Source of the DNA: Pollutiaquabacter sp046052345
Lineage (GTDB): Bacteria > Bacteroidota > Bacteroidia > AKYH767-A > 2013-40CM-41-45
Length of the DNA stretch: 41,841 bases
NCBI GenBank assembly: GCA_046052345.1
Contig: JBJOMN010000023.1
Location: forward strand, 1 to 41,841
Direction: 5' to 3'
Both the position numbers and the translations under genes were made by a program. Below, piece by piece: positions 1 to 7,632 of this stretch. The notes below the pieces were generated by a model that saw nothing but the letters and a program-made list of their open reading frames with translations, searched no databases and had not been told where the DNA came from. Position 1 is the first letter of the stretch, and each line of letters starts with the position of its first letter.

Positions 1-1
1 A

Positions 2-1291
2 GATATTGCAAGGCGCATACTTTCCAAAGTAAGGCAAGGCGACAGCCGGAACCTGGAGGAACTGATGCGAATCAATATCAACGGGCAGACCGAACTTCAA
101 AAGCAGCGAAACTTGCTTCAACAAACCGGAAGCGACATCGCCATGCTTTCCGTACGGCGTGCCGAACAGGCGGAAAACCGGGTGCTTTGGAGCAGCCTGG
201 TGATCACATTGCTGGCGCTTGCCCTCGGGCTCTCGGGCGCTTGGATCTTATCCAAACGATTGGCAGAACCGATCGTACGGCTGCTAAAATCCACGCAGGA
301 CATCCAACGCGGAAATCTGTCCATAAACATCGATGGACTTCCGGAAGACGAGATCGGTCAATTGGGAGAAGGGATGAACAGCATGATTGCCGAACTCAGG
401 AAAAAGCAGGAGCTGCAGGCGCTGATGAGCACCTACATCGATCCGCGAATCGTGGAAAAAATCATCCTGCCCGGCAGAACCGAAGTGCTGGCCGGTCAGA
501 AACAGATCATGACCATCCTTTTCTGCGACATCGCAGGATTCACTACCATCAGTGAACAGCTCTCCCCGACTTCGCTGGTGAAATTGGTGAACAGTTATTT
601 CTCCATCATGACCGAATGCATCAAGGCGGAGGGAGGAATCATCGACAAGTTCATCGGTGATGCCATCATGGCTTATTGGGGACCTCCATTCATTCAGGAA
701 AACCAGCAGGCAATCGCCGCATGCAGAGCCGCCATGAGCATGCAAAAGGCGATGGATGATTTCCGTAAAATGCTGCCGGACATTGTCGGACTACGCAGAG
801 ACGTGCCGGAGGTGAACATCAGGATCGGACTGGCCACGGGCGAGGTCGTCGTAGGGAACATCGGAAGTGAAACGGCGCGCAGCTACACGGTGATGGGCGA
901 TGTGGTGAACCTCGCCTCGCGTCTGGAATCCGCCAATAAGCAATACGGAACATCGGTGATCATTTCCGAAGCAACGATGCGGATGGCGGACATCCGGATC
1001 GAAACGATGGAACTTGACCGCATTCTTGTGAGAGGGAAGTCGGAGCCCGTTGAGATCTACGAACTGTTGAGTCTTGAAGGAGAATTACCTGCCGAAAAGG
1101 AACAAAGAAGATTACGATTCAATCAGGCATTGGCTTTTTACCGCAACCAGGACTGGCGCTCCGCTTCTGCCGTATTCCGGGAACTTTTCGACCACTACGC
1201 GGACAAGACCTCACAGATGTTCATCGAACGGATCCGTCAACTGGATCAGCGATCACTCGGACCGGGATGGGACGGAATCTGGCGGATGTGA
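2..1291 (+). CDS. HAMP-domain adenylate/guanylate cyclase, 5' end outside window
   Basis: This is the C-terminal part of a membrane class III nucleotide cyclase, which makes cAMP or cGMP from ATP or GTP. The reading frame is open back to base 2, so the ATG at 65 is probably internal and the sensor part lies outside the window. Counting from that ATG, a transmembrane helix lies at about residues 42-64, a HAMP linker at about 65-115, and the cyclase domain at about 145-330. The metal-binding aspartates are visible in FCDIAGFT and KFIGDAIMAYWG, and the purine/transition-state region in the GEVVVGNIG...YTVMGDVVNLASRLE stretch. A C-terminal tail of about 60 residues follows. The specificity for ATP or GTP cannot be read safely. 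The next gene, pfkA, is convergent. Confidence 0.9.
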   Translation, partial: DIARRILSKVRQGDSRNLEELMRININGQTELQKQRNLLQQTGSDIAMLSVRRAEQAENRVLWSSLVITLLALALGLSGAWILSKRLAEPIVRLLKSTQDIQRGNLSINIDGLPEDEIGQLGEGMNSMIAELRKKQELQALMSTYIDPRIVEKIILPGRTEVLAGQKQIMTILFCDIAGFTTISEQLSPTSLVKLVNSYFSIMTECIKAEGGIIDKFIGDAIMAYWGPPFIQENQQAIAACRAAMSMQKAMDDFRKMLPDIVGLRRDVPEVNIRIGLATGEVVVGNIGSETARSYTVMGDVVNLASRLESANKQYGTSVIISEATMRMADIRIETMELDRILVRGKSEPVEIYELLSLEGELPAEKEQRRLRFNQALAFYRNQDWRSASAVFRELFDHYADKTSQMFIERIRQLDQRSLGPGWDGIWRM

Positions 1292-1388
1292 TCTTTCAAG
1301 GCCGGCATTTTCCGATAAATGAAAGCACACAACCGAGCCAAGGCAGGGATTCATGCCTCCGAAGTACCGGCCGCGCCGTGCGCATTCA

Positions 1389-2360
1389 TCAAAGCGAAAG
1401 CACCTCCGCCACGCGCATCAGATCCATCGGGAACTCCTTCTTGCTGTTGACGACTGTCTCGAAGGGGGTCAGCGCAAGTTGATTGTTGACGATGCCGACC
1501 ATTTTTCCGGAAACACCCTCTTTCAGATATTCCACTGCCGCCACTCCCAAACGGCTGGCAAGAACCCTGTCGAAGCAGGTGGGGCTTCCGCCCCGCTGCA
1601 TATGTCCGAGCACGCTCACCCGTGTATCGTACTGACTGAAACGGGACTTTACCTCTTCCGCGATCTTGTATGCACCGCCGGAATCGTCCCCCTCCGCGAC
1701 AATGACGATCATGGAGGTCTTTTTCCGCTCCCAGCCTCTGTTGAGAATGTCCACTATCTGATCGACACGGGTCTTGGTCTCCGGAATCAGGATCGCTTCC
1801 GCACCGCTGCCGATGCCGCTCAGTATGGCGATCATGCCTGCATCCCTGCCCATCACCTCGACGAAGAACAGCCGGTCGTGGGAATCGGCCGTGTCACGTA
1901 TCTTATCCACAGCCTGTACGACCGTGTTGAGGGCTGTATCGTAACCGATCGCATAATCGGTACCGAAGATGTCGTTATCGATCGTCTTGGGGATACCGAC
2001 GACCGGAAAATGATGTTCATTCAGGAAGACATTGATCCCGCGGAAGGAGCCGTCGCCTCCGACCAACACGATGCCGTCTACGCCCATCGCCCTGAGGTTA
2101 TCCGAAGCGAGTCTCCTGCCCTCCGGAGTCTTGAATCGCTCGCTGCGGGCTGTCTTCAGGATGGTTCCTCCCCGCTGAAGGATGTTACTGACGGAATGGG
2201 AGTACAAAGGGAGGAAATGATTTTCTATCAACCCCTCGTAGCCACGTACGACGCCTAAGACTTCCATCTGGTGATGAATAGCCGTACGGACTACGGCCCT
2301 GATGGCCGCATTCAGACCGGGACAGTCACCGCCGGTGGTAAGAAGCGCAATTCGTTTCAT
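1389..2360 (-). CDS. pfkA: 6-phosphofructokinase
   Basis: This is a glycolytic phosphofructokinase of 323 residues, the usual bacterial length, that phosphorylates fructose 6-phosphate. The start is placed at the ATG at 2360 because the protein then opens MKRIALLTTGGDCPGLNAAIR, as the family does; the ATG at 2402 would overlap corA. The phosphate-binding GGDGS is at residues 101-105, the catalytic TIDND at 126-130, and the substrate-binding MGRDAG and GHMQRGGSP motifs follow. Residue 104 is Gly, as in ATP-dependent enzymes, but the residue before TIDND is Lys (PKTIDND), as in pyrophosphate-dependent and mixed-group enzymes, and GDCPG replaces the common GDAPG. Phosphoryl donor use is therefore uncertain. 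The gene lies 23 bases downstream of corA and is probably co-transcribed with it. Confidence 0.95.
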   Translation of the reverse strand: MKRIALLTTGGDCPGLNAAIRAVVRTAIHHQMEVLGVVRGYEGLIENHFLPLYSHSVSNILQRGGTILKTARSERFKTPEGRRLASDNLRAMGVDGIVLVGGDGSFRGINVFLNEHHFPVVGIPKTIDNDIFGTDYAIGYDTALNTVVQAVDKIRDTADSHDRLFFVEVMGRDAGMIAILSGIGSGAEAILIPETKTRVDQIVDILNRGWERKKTSMIVIVAEGDDSGGAYKIAEEVKSRFSQYDTRVSVLGHMQRGGSPTCFDRVLASRLGVAAVEYLKEGVSGKMVGIVNNQLALTPFETVVNSKKEFPMDLMRVAEVLSL

Positions 2361-2383
2361 ATCGTATCGATCGTGTAAGTCGT

Positions 2384-3508
2384 TCAACTCCTGGAAAGCC
2401 ATCCTTTCTTGTAGAAAAACACCAGCTGCAGCAGGACGATGACTGCCATGGCGATAAGCACTTCGGCATATCCATTGGGACTATAAAGCTCCGGCATGTT
2501 GTTTGGAAGCGGAGCTCCGGTGACGGGGTCCTTGGGAGCGAAATTCATGCCGTATATCCCTACGATGAAAGTGAGCGGAATGAAAATAGTGGAAATGATG
2601 GTCAGCACTTTCATCACCTGATTCATCCGGTTGCTGACGGTGGAATGATAGACGTCCATCAAGGTGGCTGTCACTTCCCGGCAGGACTCGACCAGATCGA
2701 GCAGCTGGATACAGTGATCGTAGGTATCGCGGAAAAAGATCTTGGTGGAATTGCGTACGCACGGAAATTCACTGCGCAGGATATCGTTGATCTTGTCACG
2801 TTCCCTCCAGACCGTGCGTCTGAGCAGGATAAGCTCTCGCTTTACCGCAAGCAACCTGTCCAGCGCTGCTCTGGACGGCTTGTAGAGCAGCTCCTCTTCA
2901 AGGTCGTCCAGACGCTCCCCCATCGTCTCCAGAATCGGAAAGAAATTATCTACCAGGGTGTCCATGATCATATAGGCGATATAATCAGCGCCCTGGCTAC
3001 GGATATTGCCTTTCCCGGAACGAATCCTTTCGCGTACAGGACCCAGGAGGTCTTCGTATTTCTCTTGGACGGTCAGAACGAAATCCTCGCTCAGGAACAT
3101 GCTGACCTGGTCGTCCGACAAACCGTTTTCGGCGGCTTTAACGGCGCGGGAAACCAGGAAAAGATGACCCGGGAGATCCTCCGCTTTGGGACGTTGGTAC
3201 GCATTGACCACGTCTTCCATCTGAAGCCGGTGGATGCCGAATCCGTCAGCCAGGTCCTCCAGGAATTGCCGGCTTCCGAAACCGCGAATATCGACCCAAA
3301 AGACCTTGCCTTTTTCGGCAGCCAACAGAGAACGTATTTCCTGCACGGAATGGAGCTCCTTTTCAGAGGCTTCCGAAGGCGATATCACGAAACAACGTAT
3401 GTCCGGTCGCAAGGCATCCGAGCGCACCTCGATGGCACCCGGGGCTGTTCCCGGAGGCGCATGGATGATCTTTCTCGGACGGGGCCTCCTTCTGGCGGAC
3501 TTTTTCAT
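2384..3508 (-). CDS. corA: CorA family magnesium/cobalt transporter
   Basis: This is a homopentameric inner-membrane divalent cation channel (Mg2+, Co2+) of 374 residues. It has a long cytoplasmic N-terminal domain with a helical stalk, including a predicted coiled coil at about 200-300. Two C-terminal transmembrane helices at about 300-322 and 350-370 flank the signature YGMNF, which forms the pore entrance. The N-terminus is rich in Arg and Lys (MKKSARRRPRPRK). It is the first gene of a likely corA-pfkA transcript, and the methyltransferase gene is divergent from it. Confidence 0.95.
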   Translation of the reverse strand: MKKSARRRPRPRKIIHAPPGTAPGAIEVRSDALRPDIRCFVISPSEASEKELHSVQEIRSLLAAEKGKVFWVDIRGFGSRQFLEDLADGFGIHRLQMEDVVNAYQRPKAEDLPGHLFLVSRAVKAAENGLSDDQVSMFLSEDFVLTVQEKYEDLLGPVRERIRSGKGNIRSQGADYIAYMIMDTLVDNFFPILETMGERLDDLEEELLYKPSRAALDRLLAVKRELILLRRTVWRERDKINDILRSEFPCVRNSTKIFFRDTYDHCIQLLDLVESCREVTATLMDVYHSTVSNRMNQVMKVLTIISTIFIPLTFIVGIYGMNFAPKDPVTGAPLPNNMPELYSPNGYAEVLIAMAVIVLLQLVFFYKKGWLSRS

Positions 3509-3530
3509 TCAGCCTGCTTCAATGATGCAT

Positions 3531-3558
3531 CAAATATCCAAATCTTCTGATAAACAAA
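3531..3558 (-). promoter_or_regulatory. Possible corA promoter
   Basis: On the minus strand, GATATTTG at 3538-3531 matches the Bacteroidota -7 box TAnnTTTG at seven of eight positions. A TTTG lies at 3558-3555, but the spacing of 16 is short for this promoter type. The leader to corA would be about 20 bases. Confidence 0.3.
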
Positions 3559-3593
3559 TCCGCAGGCCCCTGCCGGATTTCACCTCTTGCCTG

Positions 3594-3625
3594 TTGAAAG
3601 TTCCGGACGTACGGTCGTACATTTG
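3594..3625 (+). promoter_or_regulatory. Promoter of the methyltransferase gene, probably leaderless
   Basis: TTG at 3594-3596, a 21-base spacer and a perfect TAnnTTTG box (TACATTTG, 3618-3625) form a Bacteroidota housekeeping promoter. Only five bases separate the box from the ATG at 3631, so transcription should begin at or next to the start codon. Confidence 0.65.
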
Positions 3626-3630
3626 GGGTC

Positions 3631-4368
3631 ATGGAGCAGGCCGCTGAATGGTTCGAACACTGGTTTGATTCGCCGTACTACCACCTTTTGTACCGGCACC
3701 GGGACGACGAGGAGGCACGAAGCTTCCTCGACCTGTTGATCGCTCATGTACCCCTGTCTCCGGGCAGCACGGTCCTGGATGTCGCCTGCGGACGCGGACG
3801 ACATGCCATTTACCTCAACAGCCGAGGCTTCGATGTCACAGGCTTCGACCTCTCCGAACAGAACATCCGTCACAACCTCGCTTTCGAAAACGAAAGGTTG
3901 CGCTTCTACCGACATGACATGCGGCAGGTGCTCAGGGTGAATTATTTCGATTATGCGATAAACCTTTTCTCCAGTTTCGGATATTTCGACAGGTACGAGG
4001 AGAACCTGCATGCCATGCGCAGCACCGCAACAGCTTTGCGGAAAGGCGGCACCTGCATCTTCGATTATGCCAACTGTCAACTGCTTCGCACGACACTCGA
4101 ACCCGAAAACACCGAAGAGGTCGAGGGGCTGAGCTTCAGGATGAAACGCTATGTGCAGGCGCCTTTCATCGTGAAGGAGATAGAAGTGACTGATGACGGG
4201 ACCACACATCGATTTTGTGAGAAGCTGCGCATTTTCGAACCAAACGAGCTGACACGCATGATGGAGGAGTGCGGGCTCGAAGTGCGCAGCATTTTCGGCG
4301 ACTACTCCCTCGGGACGTTTGATGCGGAAAGATCCCCACGCCTTATCGTTGTAGCTGACAGGAAATAA
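3631..4368 (+). CDS. Class I SAM-dependent methyltransferase
   Basis: This is a soluble methyltransferase of 245 residues. The AdoMet-binding motif I reads VLDVACGRGRHA at about residues 49-60, followed by the acidic loop GFDVTGFDLS typical of the Rossmann-like fold. Motif II (NYFDYAINLFSSFGYF) and a conserved FEPNELTRMMEECGLEV stretch near the C-terminus match small-molecule methyltransferases of the Methyltransf_11/25 type. The substrate cannot be read from the sequence. The downstream ZIP gene starts 29 bases after the stop with no clear promoter of its own, so the two probably share a transcript. Confidence 0.88.
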   Translation: MEQAAEWFEHWFDSPYYHLLYRHRDDEEARSFLDLLIAHVPLSPGSTVLDVACGRGRHAIYLNSRGFDVTGFDLSEQNIRHNLAFENERLRFYRHDMRQVLRVNYFDYAINLFSSFGYFDRYEENLHAMRSTATALRKGGTCIFDYANCQLLRTTLEPENTEEVEGLSFRMKRYVQAPFIVKEIEVTDDGTTHRFCEKLRIFEPNELTRMMEECGLEVRSIFGDYSLGTFDAERSPRLIVVADRK

Positions 4369-4397
4369 TCCGACCTTTCGCAACGGAGCTCCCATAC

Positions 4398-5114
4398 ATG
4401 AACCCCAACTACCTGATCATCCTTTTTCTCTCGATCGTCCTTAGCGGCAGCGTGATTTTCATTTTCGGAAAGATTGAACGGAGAACGCTCAAACTCATAC
4501 TCGCTTTCAGCGGCGCCTATCTCTTCAGCCTCAGCCTCATCCATCTTCTTCCGGAGGTCTATGATTCGGGCGGGGGGACGATCGGGATCTTCATCCTGGC
4601 CGGATTCTTCCTCCAGGTGGTCCTGGAGATATTCTCGGAAGGCATCGAGCACGGACACATGCACGTCCACAAGGAACACGGCGGTGCGTTTCCGGTCGCG
4701 ATCATGGCCGGACTTTGCATACACAGCTTCCTGGAAGGCATGCCTTTGGCGCATCGTTTCCAGGACACCGCCACGCGGGACTCACTGCTGGCAGGCATCA
4801 TCCTTCATCACATTCCCGTGGCTATCGCATTGATGACGATGTTGCTTGAATCGGGAATCGGAAAACGCAGCGCCTTCCTGTATCTGGCCGCATTCGCACT
4901 CATGGCACCTGCGGGAGCCTTATGCGGCTCGTGGATGAGTATCTCCTTCGCCCGTGACTTGTCGCTGCTGTTCGACCGTCTGATGGCCGTTGTCATCGGC
5001 ATTTTCCTCCATATCTCCACGACTATCCTTTTTGAATCCTACGAGGAGCACAGATATAATATTTACAAGCTTCTGACGATCCTGGCCGGTGCCGGCCTGG
5101 CGATGCTGACATGA
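4398..5114 (+). CDS. ZIP family metal transporter
   Basis: This is a polytopic inner-membrane transporter of 238 residues with about eight predicted helices that imports zinc or related divalent metals. The ZIP signatures are present: HSFLEGMPL in TM4 and HHIPVAIAL in TM5 supply the paired His/Glu of the binuclear metal site, and a histidine-containing loop (EGIEHGHMHVHKEHGG) sits between TM3 and TM4. It follows the methyltransferase gene and is convergent with the peroxiredoxin gene. Its stop codon lies at the edge of the terminator that serves that neighbour. Confidence 0.92.
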   Translation: MNPNYLIILFLSIVLSGSVIFIFGKIERRTLKLILAFSGAYLFSLSLIHLLPEVYDSGGGTIGIFILAGFFLQVVLEIFSEGIEHGHMHVHKEHGGAFPVAIMAGLCIHSFLEGMPLAHRFQDTATRDSLLAGIILHHIPVAIALMTMLLESGIGKRSAFLYLAAFALMAPAGALCGSWMSISFARDLSLLFDRLMAVVIGIFLHISTTILFESYEEHRYNIYKLLTILAGAGLAMLT

Positions 5115-5143
5115 AAAAAGCCGTACCCTGCAGGATACGGCTT
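5114..5143 (-). terminator. Terminator of the peroxiredoxin gene
   Basis: An eight-base-pair stem (AAGCCGTA with TACGGCTT, 5118-5125 and 5136-5143) is followed on the minus strand by six T residues. It lies 20 bases after the peroxiredoxin stop and abuts the ZIP stop codon. There is no T-run on the plus-strand side, so it should act mainly on minus-strand transcripts. Confidence 0.8.
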
Positions 5144-5163
5144 CATGACTTGGCAATAAGTAT

Positions 5164-5634
5164 TCAGGCATTCAATGCCTTCACAGCTCCCTTGATGGCG
5201 TCCATGTCCGGAAAATCACCGGGGGAAGGAAGCACCTGGGTATAGCGTACGATCCCATCCTTGTCGATGACGAAGGTGGCGCGACGGGACACGTTCGTAT
5301 AGACCCCTGCAAAAGCCTCCTGAACGATATCGTAATCCTTGATGGCCTGCTTGTTGAAATCAGACAGCAAGGGGTACTCGATCTTGTTGTCCTCCTTGAA
5401 ACGCTTCAGCGCGAAATGGGAATCGACGGAGACGCCGACTACCTGGGTGCCGAGGTCCTGGTAAGTCTTGAAATCCTCCTGGACGGTGCACATTTCCTTG
5501 GAACAGACGCCGGTCCAGGCCATCGGGAAGAAGAAAAGCACCAGATTTTTACCACGGAAGTGATCCATGGTGACTTCGTTCTTGTCGATATCGACGAGTT
5601 TGAAATTCGGGGCAGGTTGTCCTACTTGTAACAT
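5164..5634 (-). CDS. Peroxiredoxin (AhpC/TSA family)
   Basis: This is a cytoplasmic thiol peroxidase of 156 residues that reduces hydroperoxides. The ATG at 5634 is chosen because the protein then begins MLQVGQPAPNFKL and the promoter lies just upstream. The peroxidatic cysteine sits in MAWTGVCSKEMC at about residue 45, with a second cysteine five residues on, an arrangement seen in one-cysteine or atypical enzymes. The conserved arginine is in VSRRATFVID. The rest of the thioredoxin fold is complete. mazG lies upstream on the same strand, but this gene has its own promoter. Confidence 0.93.
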   Translation of the reverse strand: MLQVGQPAPNFKLVDIDKNEVTMDHFRGKNLVLFFFPMAWTGVCSKEMCTVQEDFKTYQDLGTQVVGVSVDSHFALKRFKEDNKIEYPLLSDFNKQAIKDYDIVQEAFAGVYTNVSRRATFVIDKDGIVRYTQVLPSPGDFPDMDAIKGAVKALNA

Positions 5635-5655
5635 GACGTTTTTTTTAATCGGGCG

Positions 5656-5685
5656 CAAAGATACGCATTCGGAATCAATGTCCAA
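5656..5685 (-). promoter_or_regulatory. Promoter of the peroxiredoxin gene
   Basis: On the minus strand, TTG at 5685-5683, a 19-base spacer and TATCTTTG at 5663-5656 give an exact Bacteroidota promoter. The leader would be about 16-20 bases. It lies between the mazG stop codon and the peroxiredoxin start. Confidence 0.8.
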
Positions 5686-5694
5686 CCGTTGCAA

Positions 5695-6471
5695 TCAGCG
5701 CTCCGTACGCTTTGCTTCGTTCCAGTAGACATCCATTTCGGCGAGCGTCATGTCACGAAGCGACTTACCTGCGTTCGCCGCCGCATTTTCAAGGTACTGG
5801 AAGCGACGGATGAATTTACGGTTGGTGCGTTCAAGAGCTTCTTCCGGATTGATGTTACGGAATCGCGCGTAGTTGATCAGTGCGAAAAATACATCGCCGA
5901 ATTCCGCTTCTGCCTTGGCAGGATCGCCTGACAGGGAAGCCTCGTGGAATTCCTTCAGCTCCTCCTCCACCTTCTCCCATACCTGCTCGGGCTTTTCCCA
6001 ATCGAAACCCACCCCCCTTGCCTTTTCCTGGATGCGCATCGACTTGATAAGGGCGGGCAGCGAGCGTGGCACACCTCCCAGGGCCGATTTATTGCCCTCC
6101 TTCAATTTCAGCATCTCCCAGTTGCGCTTCACTTCCTCCTCGTCCGCAACAGTCACGTCTCCATAGATATGCGGATGCCGATGAATGAGCTTTTCACACT
6201 GGGCATGGATGACACCAGCGATATCGAAGGCGTTCTGCTCGGAACCGATCTTGGCATAAAAAAGGATGTGAAGCAAGATGTCTCCGAGCTCCTTTTTAAT
6301 CGAATTCAGATCGTTATCCAGAATGGCATCGGATAATTCGTGCGTCTCCTCAATGGTGAGGTGACGGAGCGACTCCAGGGTCTGTTTCATGTCCCACGGA
6401 CATTTTGCCCGGAGCTCGTCCATAATGGTGGCCAAACGCTCGAATGCGGCAGCCCGATCGGTGGTATGCAT
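5695..6471 (-). CDS. mazG: Nucleoside triphosphate pyrophosphohydrolase MazG
   Basis: This enzyme hydrolyses (d)NTPs to (d)NMP and pyrophosphate and has house-cleaning and stringent-response roles. It is 258 residues long with two tandem MazG domains. The first carries the Mg-binding EETHE and KKELGDIL motifs, and the second EEELKEF and EAEFGDVFF. The start at 6471 (MHTTDRAAAFERLA) gives the family length, and the open frame upstream lacks family sequence. The SRPBCC gene is divergent across 76 bases. Confidence 0.93.
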   Translation of the reverse strand: MHTTDRAAAFERLATIMDELRAKCPWDMKQTLESLRHLTIEETHELSDAILDNDLNSIKKELGDILLHILFYAKIGSEQNAFDIAGVIHAQCEKLIHRHPHIYGDVTVADEEEVKRNWEMLKLKEGNKSALGGVPRSLPALIKSMRIQEKARGVGFDWEKPEQVWEKVEEELKEFHEASLSGDPAKAEAEFGDVFFALINYARFRNINPEEALERTNRKFIRRFQYLENAAANAGKSLRDMTLAEMDVYWNEAKRTER

Positions 6472-6547
6472 CAGAAGTGATTTAGGGTGCAAAATAACAA
6501 CTTGAAGGTCCGTTTGAACCTTTCCCTGTCGCGATTGTTCAACGTTC

Positions 6548-7015
6548 ATGTCTCTGCATGTCTTCCGTACCGAACAGCTGCTTCCGGTGACGCTCACCGA
6601 GGCCTGGGGCTTCTTCTCCTCGCCCCGGAACCTTGCGGTCATCACCCCGCCCTCGATGGATTTCAGGATCCTAACGGACCCATTACCGGAGCGTACCCAT
6701 GCCGGACAGATCATCGCTTACAGGGTTTCTCCGCTGCCAATGCTGAGAACCACCTGGGTTACGGAGATCACACACGTGGACGAACCCCGCTTCTTCGTGG
6801 ACGAGCAGCGCAGAGGCCCCTATTCGTTGTGGCATCACCAGCACCATTTCGAGGAAGTGAAAGAAGGAGTGCGCATGACAGACATCGTCCACTACGCGGT
6901 TCCGGCCGGCATCCTTGGCGATCTGCTGAATGCCTTGCTCATCCGCAGAAAAATCAAAGACATCTTTTCCTATCGGAATGCCAAATTGAAGCAGCTTTTT
7001 CCGGGTAAGGCATAA
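6548..7015 (+). CDS. SRPBCC family protein (START-like ligand-binding fold)
   Basis: This soluble protein of 155 residues has the helix-grip pattern of SRPBCC/Bet v1 proteins, which bind hydrophobic ligands. The N-terminus (FRTEQLLPVTLTEAWGFFSSPRNLAVITP) and the central WHHQHHFEEVKEGVRMTDIVHYAVP are typical of the CoxG/YfiR-like cell-division-inhibitor-annotated group. The C-terminal helix ends in FSYRNAKLKQLF. No catalytic residues are evident and the ligand is unknown. It is divergent from mazG and convergent with apaG. Confidence 0.82.
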   Translation: MSLHVFRTEQLLPVTLTEAWGFFSSPRNLAVITPPSMDFRILTDPLPERTHAGQIIAYRVSPLPMLRTTWVTEITHVDEPRFFVDEQRRGPYSLWHHQHHFEEVKEGVRMTDIVHYAVPAGILGDLLNALLIRRKIKDIFSYRNAKLKQLFPGKA

Positions 7016-7038
7016 AAAAGCCGGTAGAACGTACCGGC
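7014..7038 (-). terminator. Terminator of apaG
   Basis: A seven-base-pair hairpin (GCCGGTA with TACCGGC, 7020-7026 and 7032-7038) is followed on the minus strand by six T residues. It lies 25 bases after the apaG stop, and its T-run overlaps the stop codon of the convergent SRPBCC gene. A second T-run at about 7049-7056 could let it work weakly on the plus strand. Confidence 0.75.
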
Positions 7039-7062
7039 TCCACAATACTTGCTTTTTTTGAA

Positions 7063-7449
7063 TCAGTTGAGTTTGTACGGAACCACCAGGTTGAATTCAG
7101 GAATCCGCACATAGAACTGCCGCTTGTCGATCAGGCGTTCCATCAGGTAACAGCCGAACATCTTGCCGATTTCGGAATCCAGATTGCAACCGGACACGTA
7201 CTGGAAGGATTCTCCCGTACCGATGATGGGCTGCTGTCCGATGACTCCCTCCCCTTCCACCTCTCGGTTGGAGCCGTTGGAATCAAGGATGTACCACTGA
7301 CGCCTCCGAAGCTGGATGGAAAAATCGCTGTTGTTGGTGATGGTGATCCGGTAAGCGAAAACATGCTGGTTGAGCGTGGGCTCGCTTTGGTCCTGTCTGT
7401 AAAAGACTTCCACACTCACTTGTACTCCGGAAGTTACTTGGGTAATCAT
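7063..7449 (-). CDS. apaG: Co2+/Mg2+ efflux protein ApaG
   Basis: This is a single-domain ApaG (DUF525) beta-sandwich protein of 128 residues, the usual length. It opens MITQVTSGVQVSVEVFY and contains the family hallmarks FAYRITITNN, LRRRQWYILDSNG, the glycine-rich EVEGEGVIGQQP and GCYLMER. The start at 7449 gives the family N-terminus; in-frame ATGs at 7467 and 7482 would add residues without similarity. The family name comes from a cobalt-resistance phenotype, and the molecular function is not firmly established. Confidence 0.93.
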   Translation of the reverse strand: MITQVTSGVQVSVEVFYRQDQSEPTLNQHVFAYRITITNNSDFSIQLRRRQWYILDSNGSNREVEGEGVIGQQPIIGTGESFQYVSGCNLDSEIGKMFGCYLMERLIDKRQFYVRIPEFNLVVPYKLN

Positions 7450-7479
7450 AGTCACTCGAGATTGCATTGGCTCGCAATT

Positions 7480-7487
7480 CAAATATA
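7480..7487 (-). promoter_or_regulatory. -7 box of apaG promoter
   Basis: TATATTTG on the minus strand (7487-7480) is a perfect TAnnTTTG. No TTG is present at the ideal upstream distance. The leader would be about 25 bases. Confidence 0.55.
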
Positions 7488-7500
7488 GAAAACAGGCACA

Positions 7501-7551
7501 TCAACACCACAGTAATTTGACCAACGGCGGCTGTGACGGTGCCAACGTCAT
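7501..7551 (-). CDS. Possible 16-residue leader peptide ahead of apaG
   Basis: A short frame, MTLAPSQPPLVKLLWC, is preceded by the strong Shine-Dalgarno-like GAGGAGG seven bases before its ATG. Such a site is unusual in this phylum and in this window. The frame lies between the ABC-F gene and the apaG promoter on the same strand. A -7-like stretch, TAACTTTTTG, lies upstream at about 7570-7579. Expression is unproven and coincidence is possible. Confidence 0.2.
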   Translation of the reverse strand: MTLAPSQPPLVKLLWC

Positions 7552-7632
7552 CTAATCCTCCTCAAATGCAAAAAGTTAGTTTTTGAACAAATTTGGCCCA
7601 ATTTGGGAATAAAAATGAAGTTCCCTTCAAAG

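Noticed and set aside
1292..1388. Terminator between the cyclase gene and pfkA
   Set aside because: No stable hairpin with a T-run was found on either strand.
1353..2258. Long open frame on the plus strand opposite pfkA (301 codons)
   Set aside because: pfkA on the other strand has complete family motifs. The antisense frame has no recognisable protein features and arises from codon bias.
2645..3550. Long open frame on the plus strand opposite corA
   Set aside because: It is a shadow of corA, which shows the YGMNF motif and two C-terminal helices.
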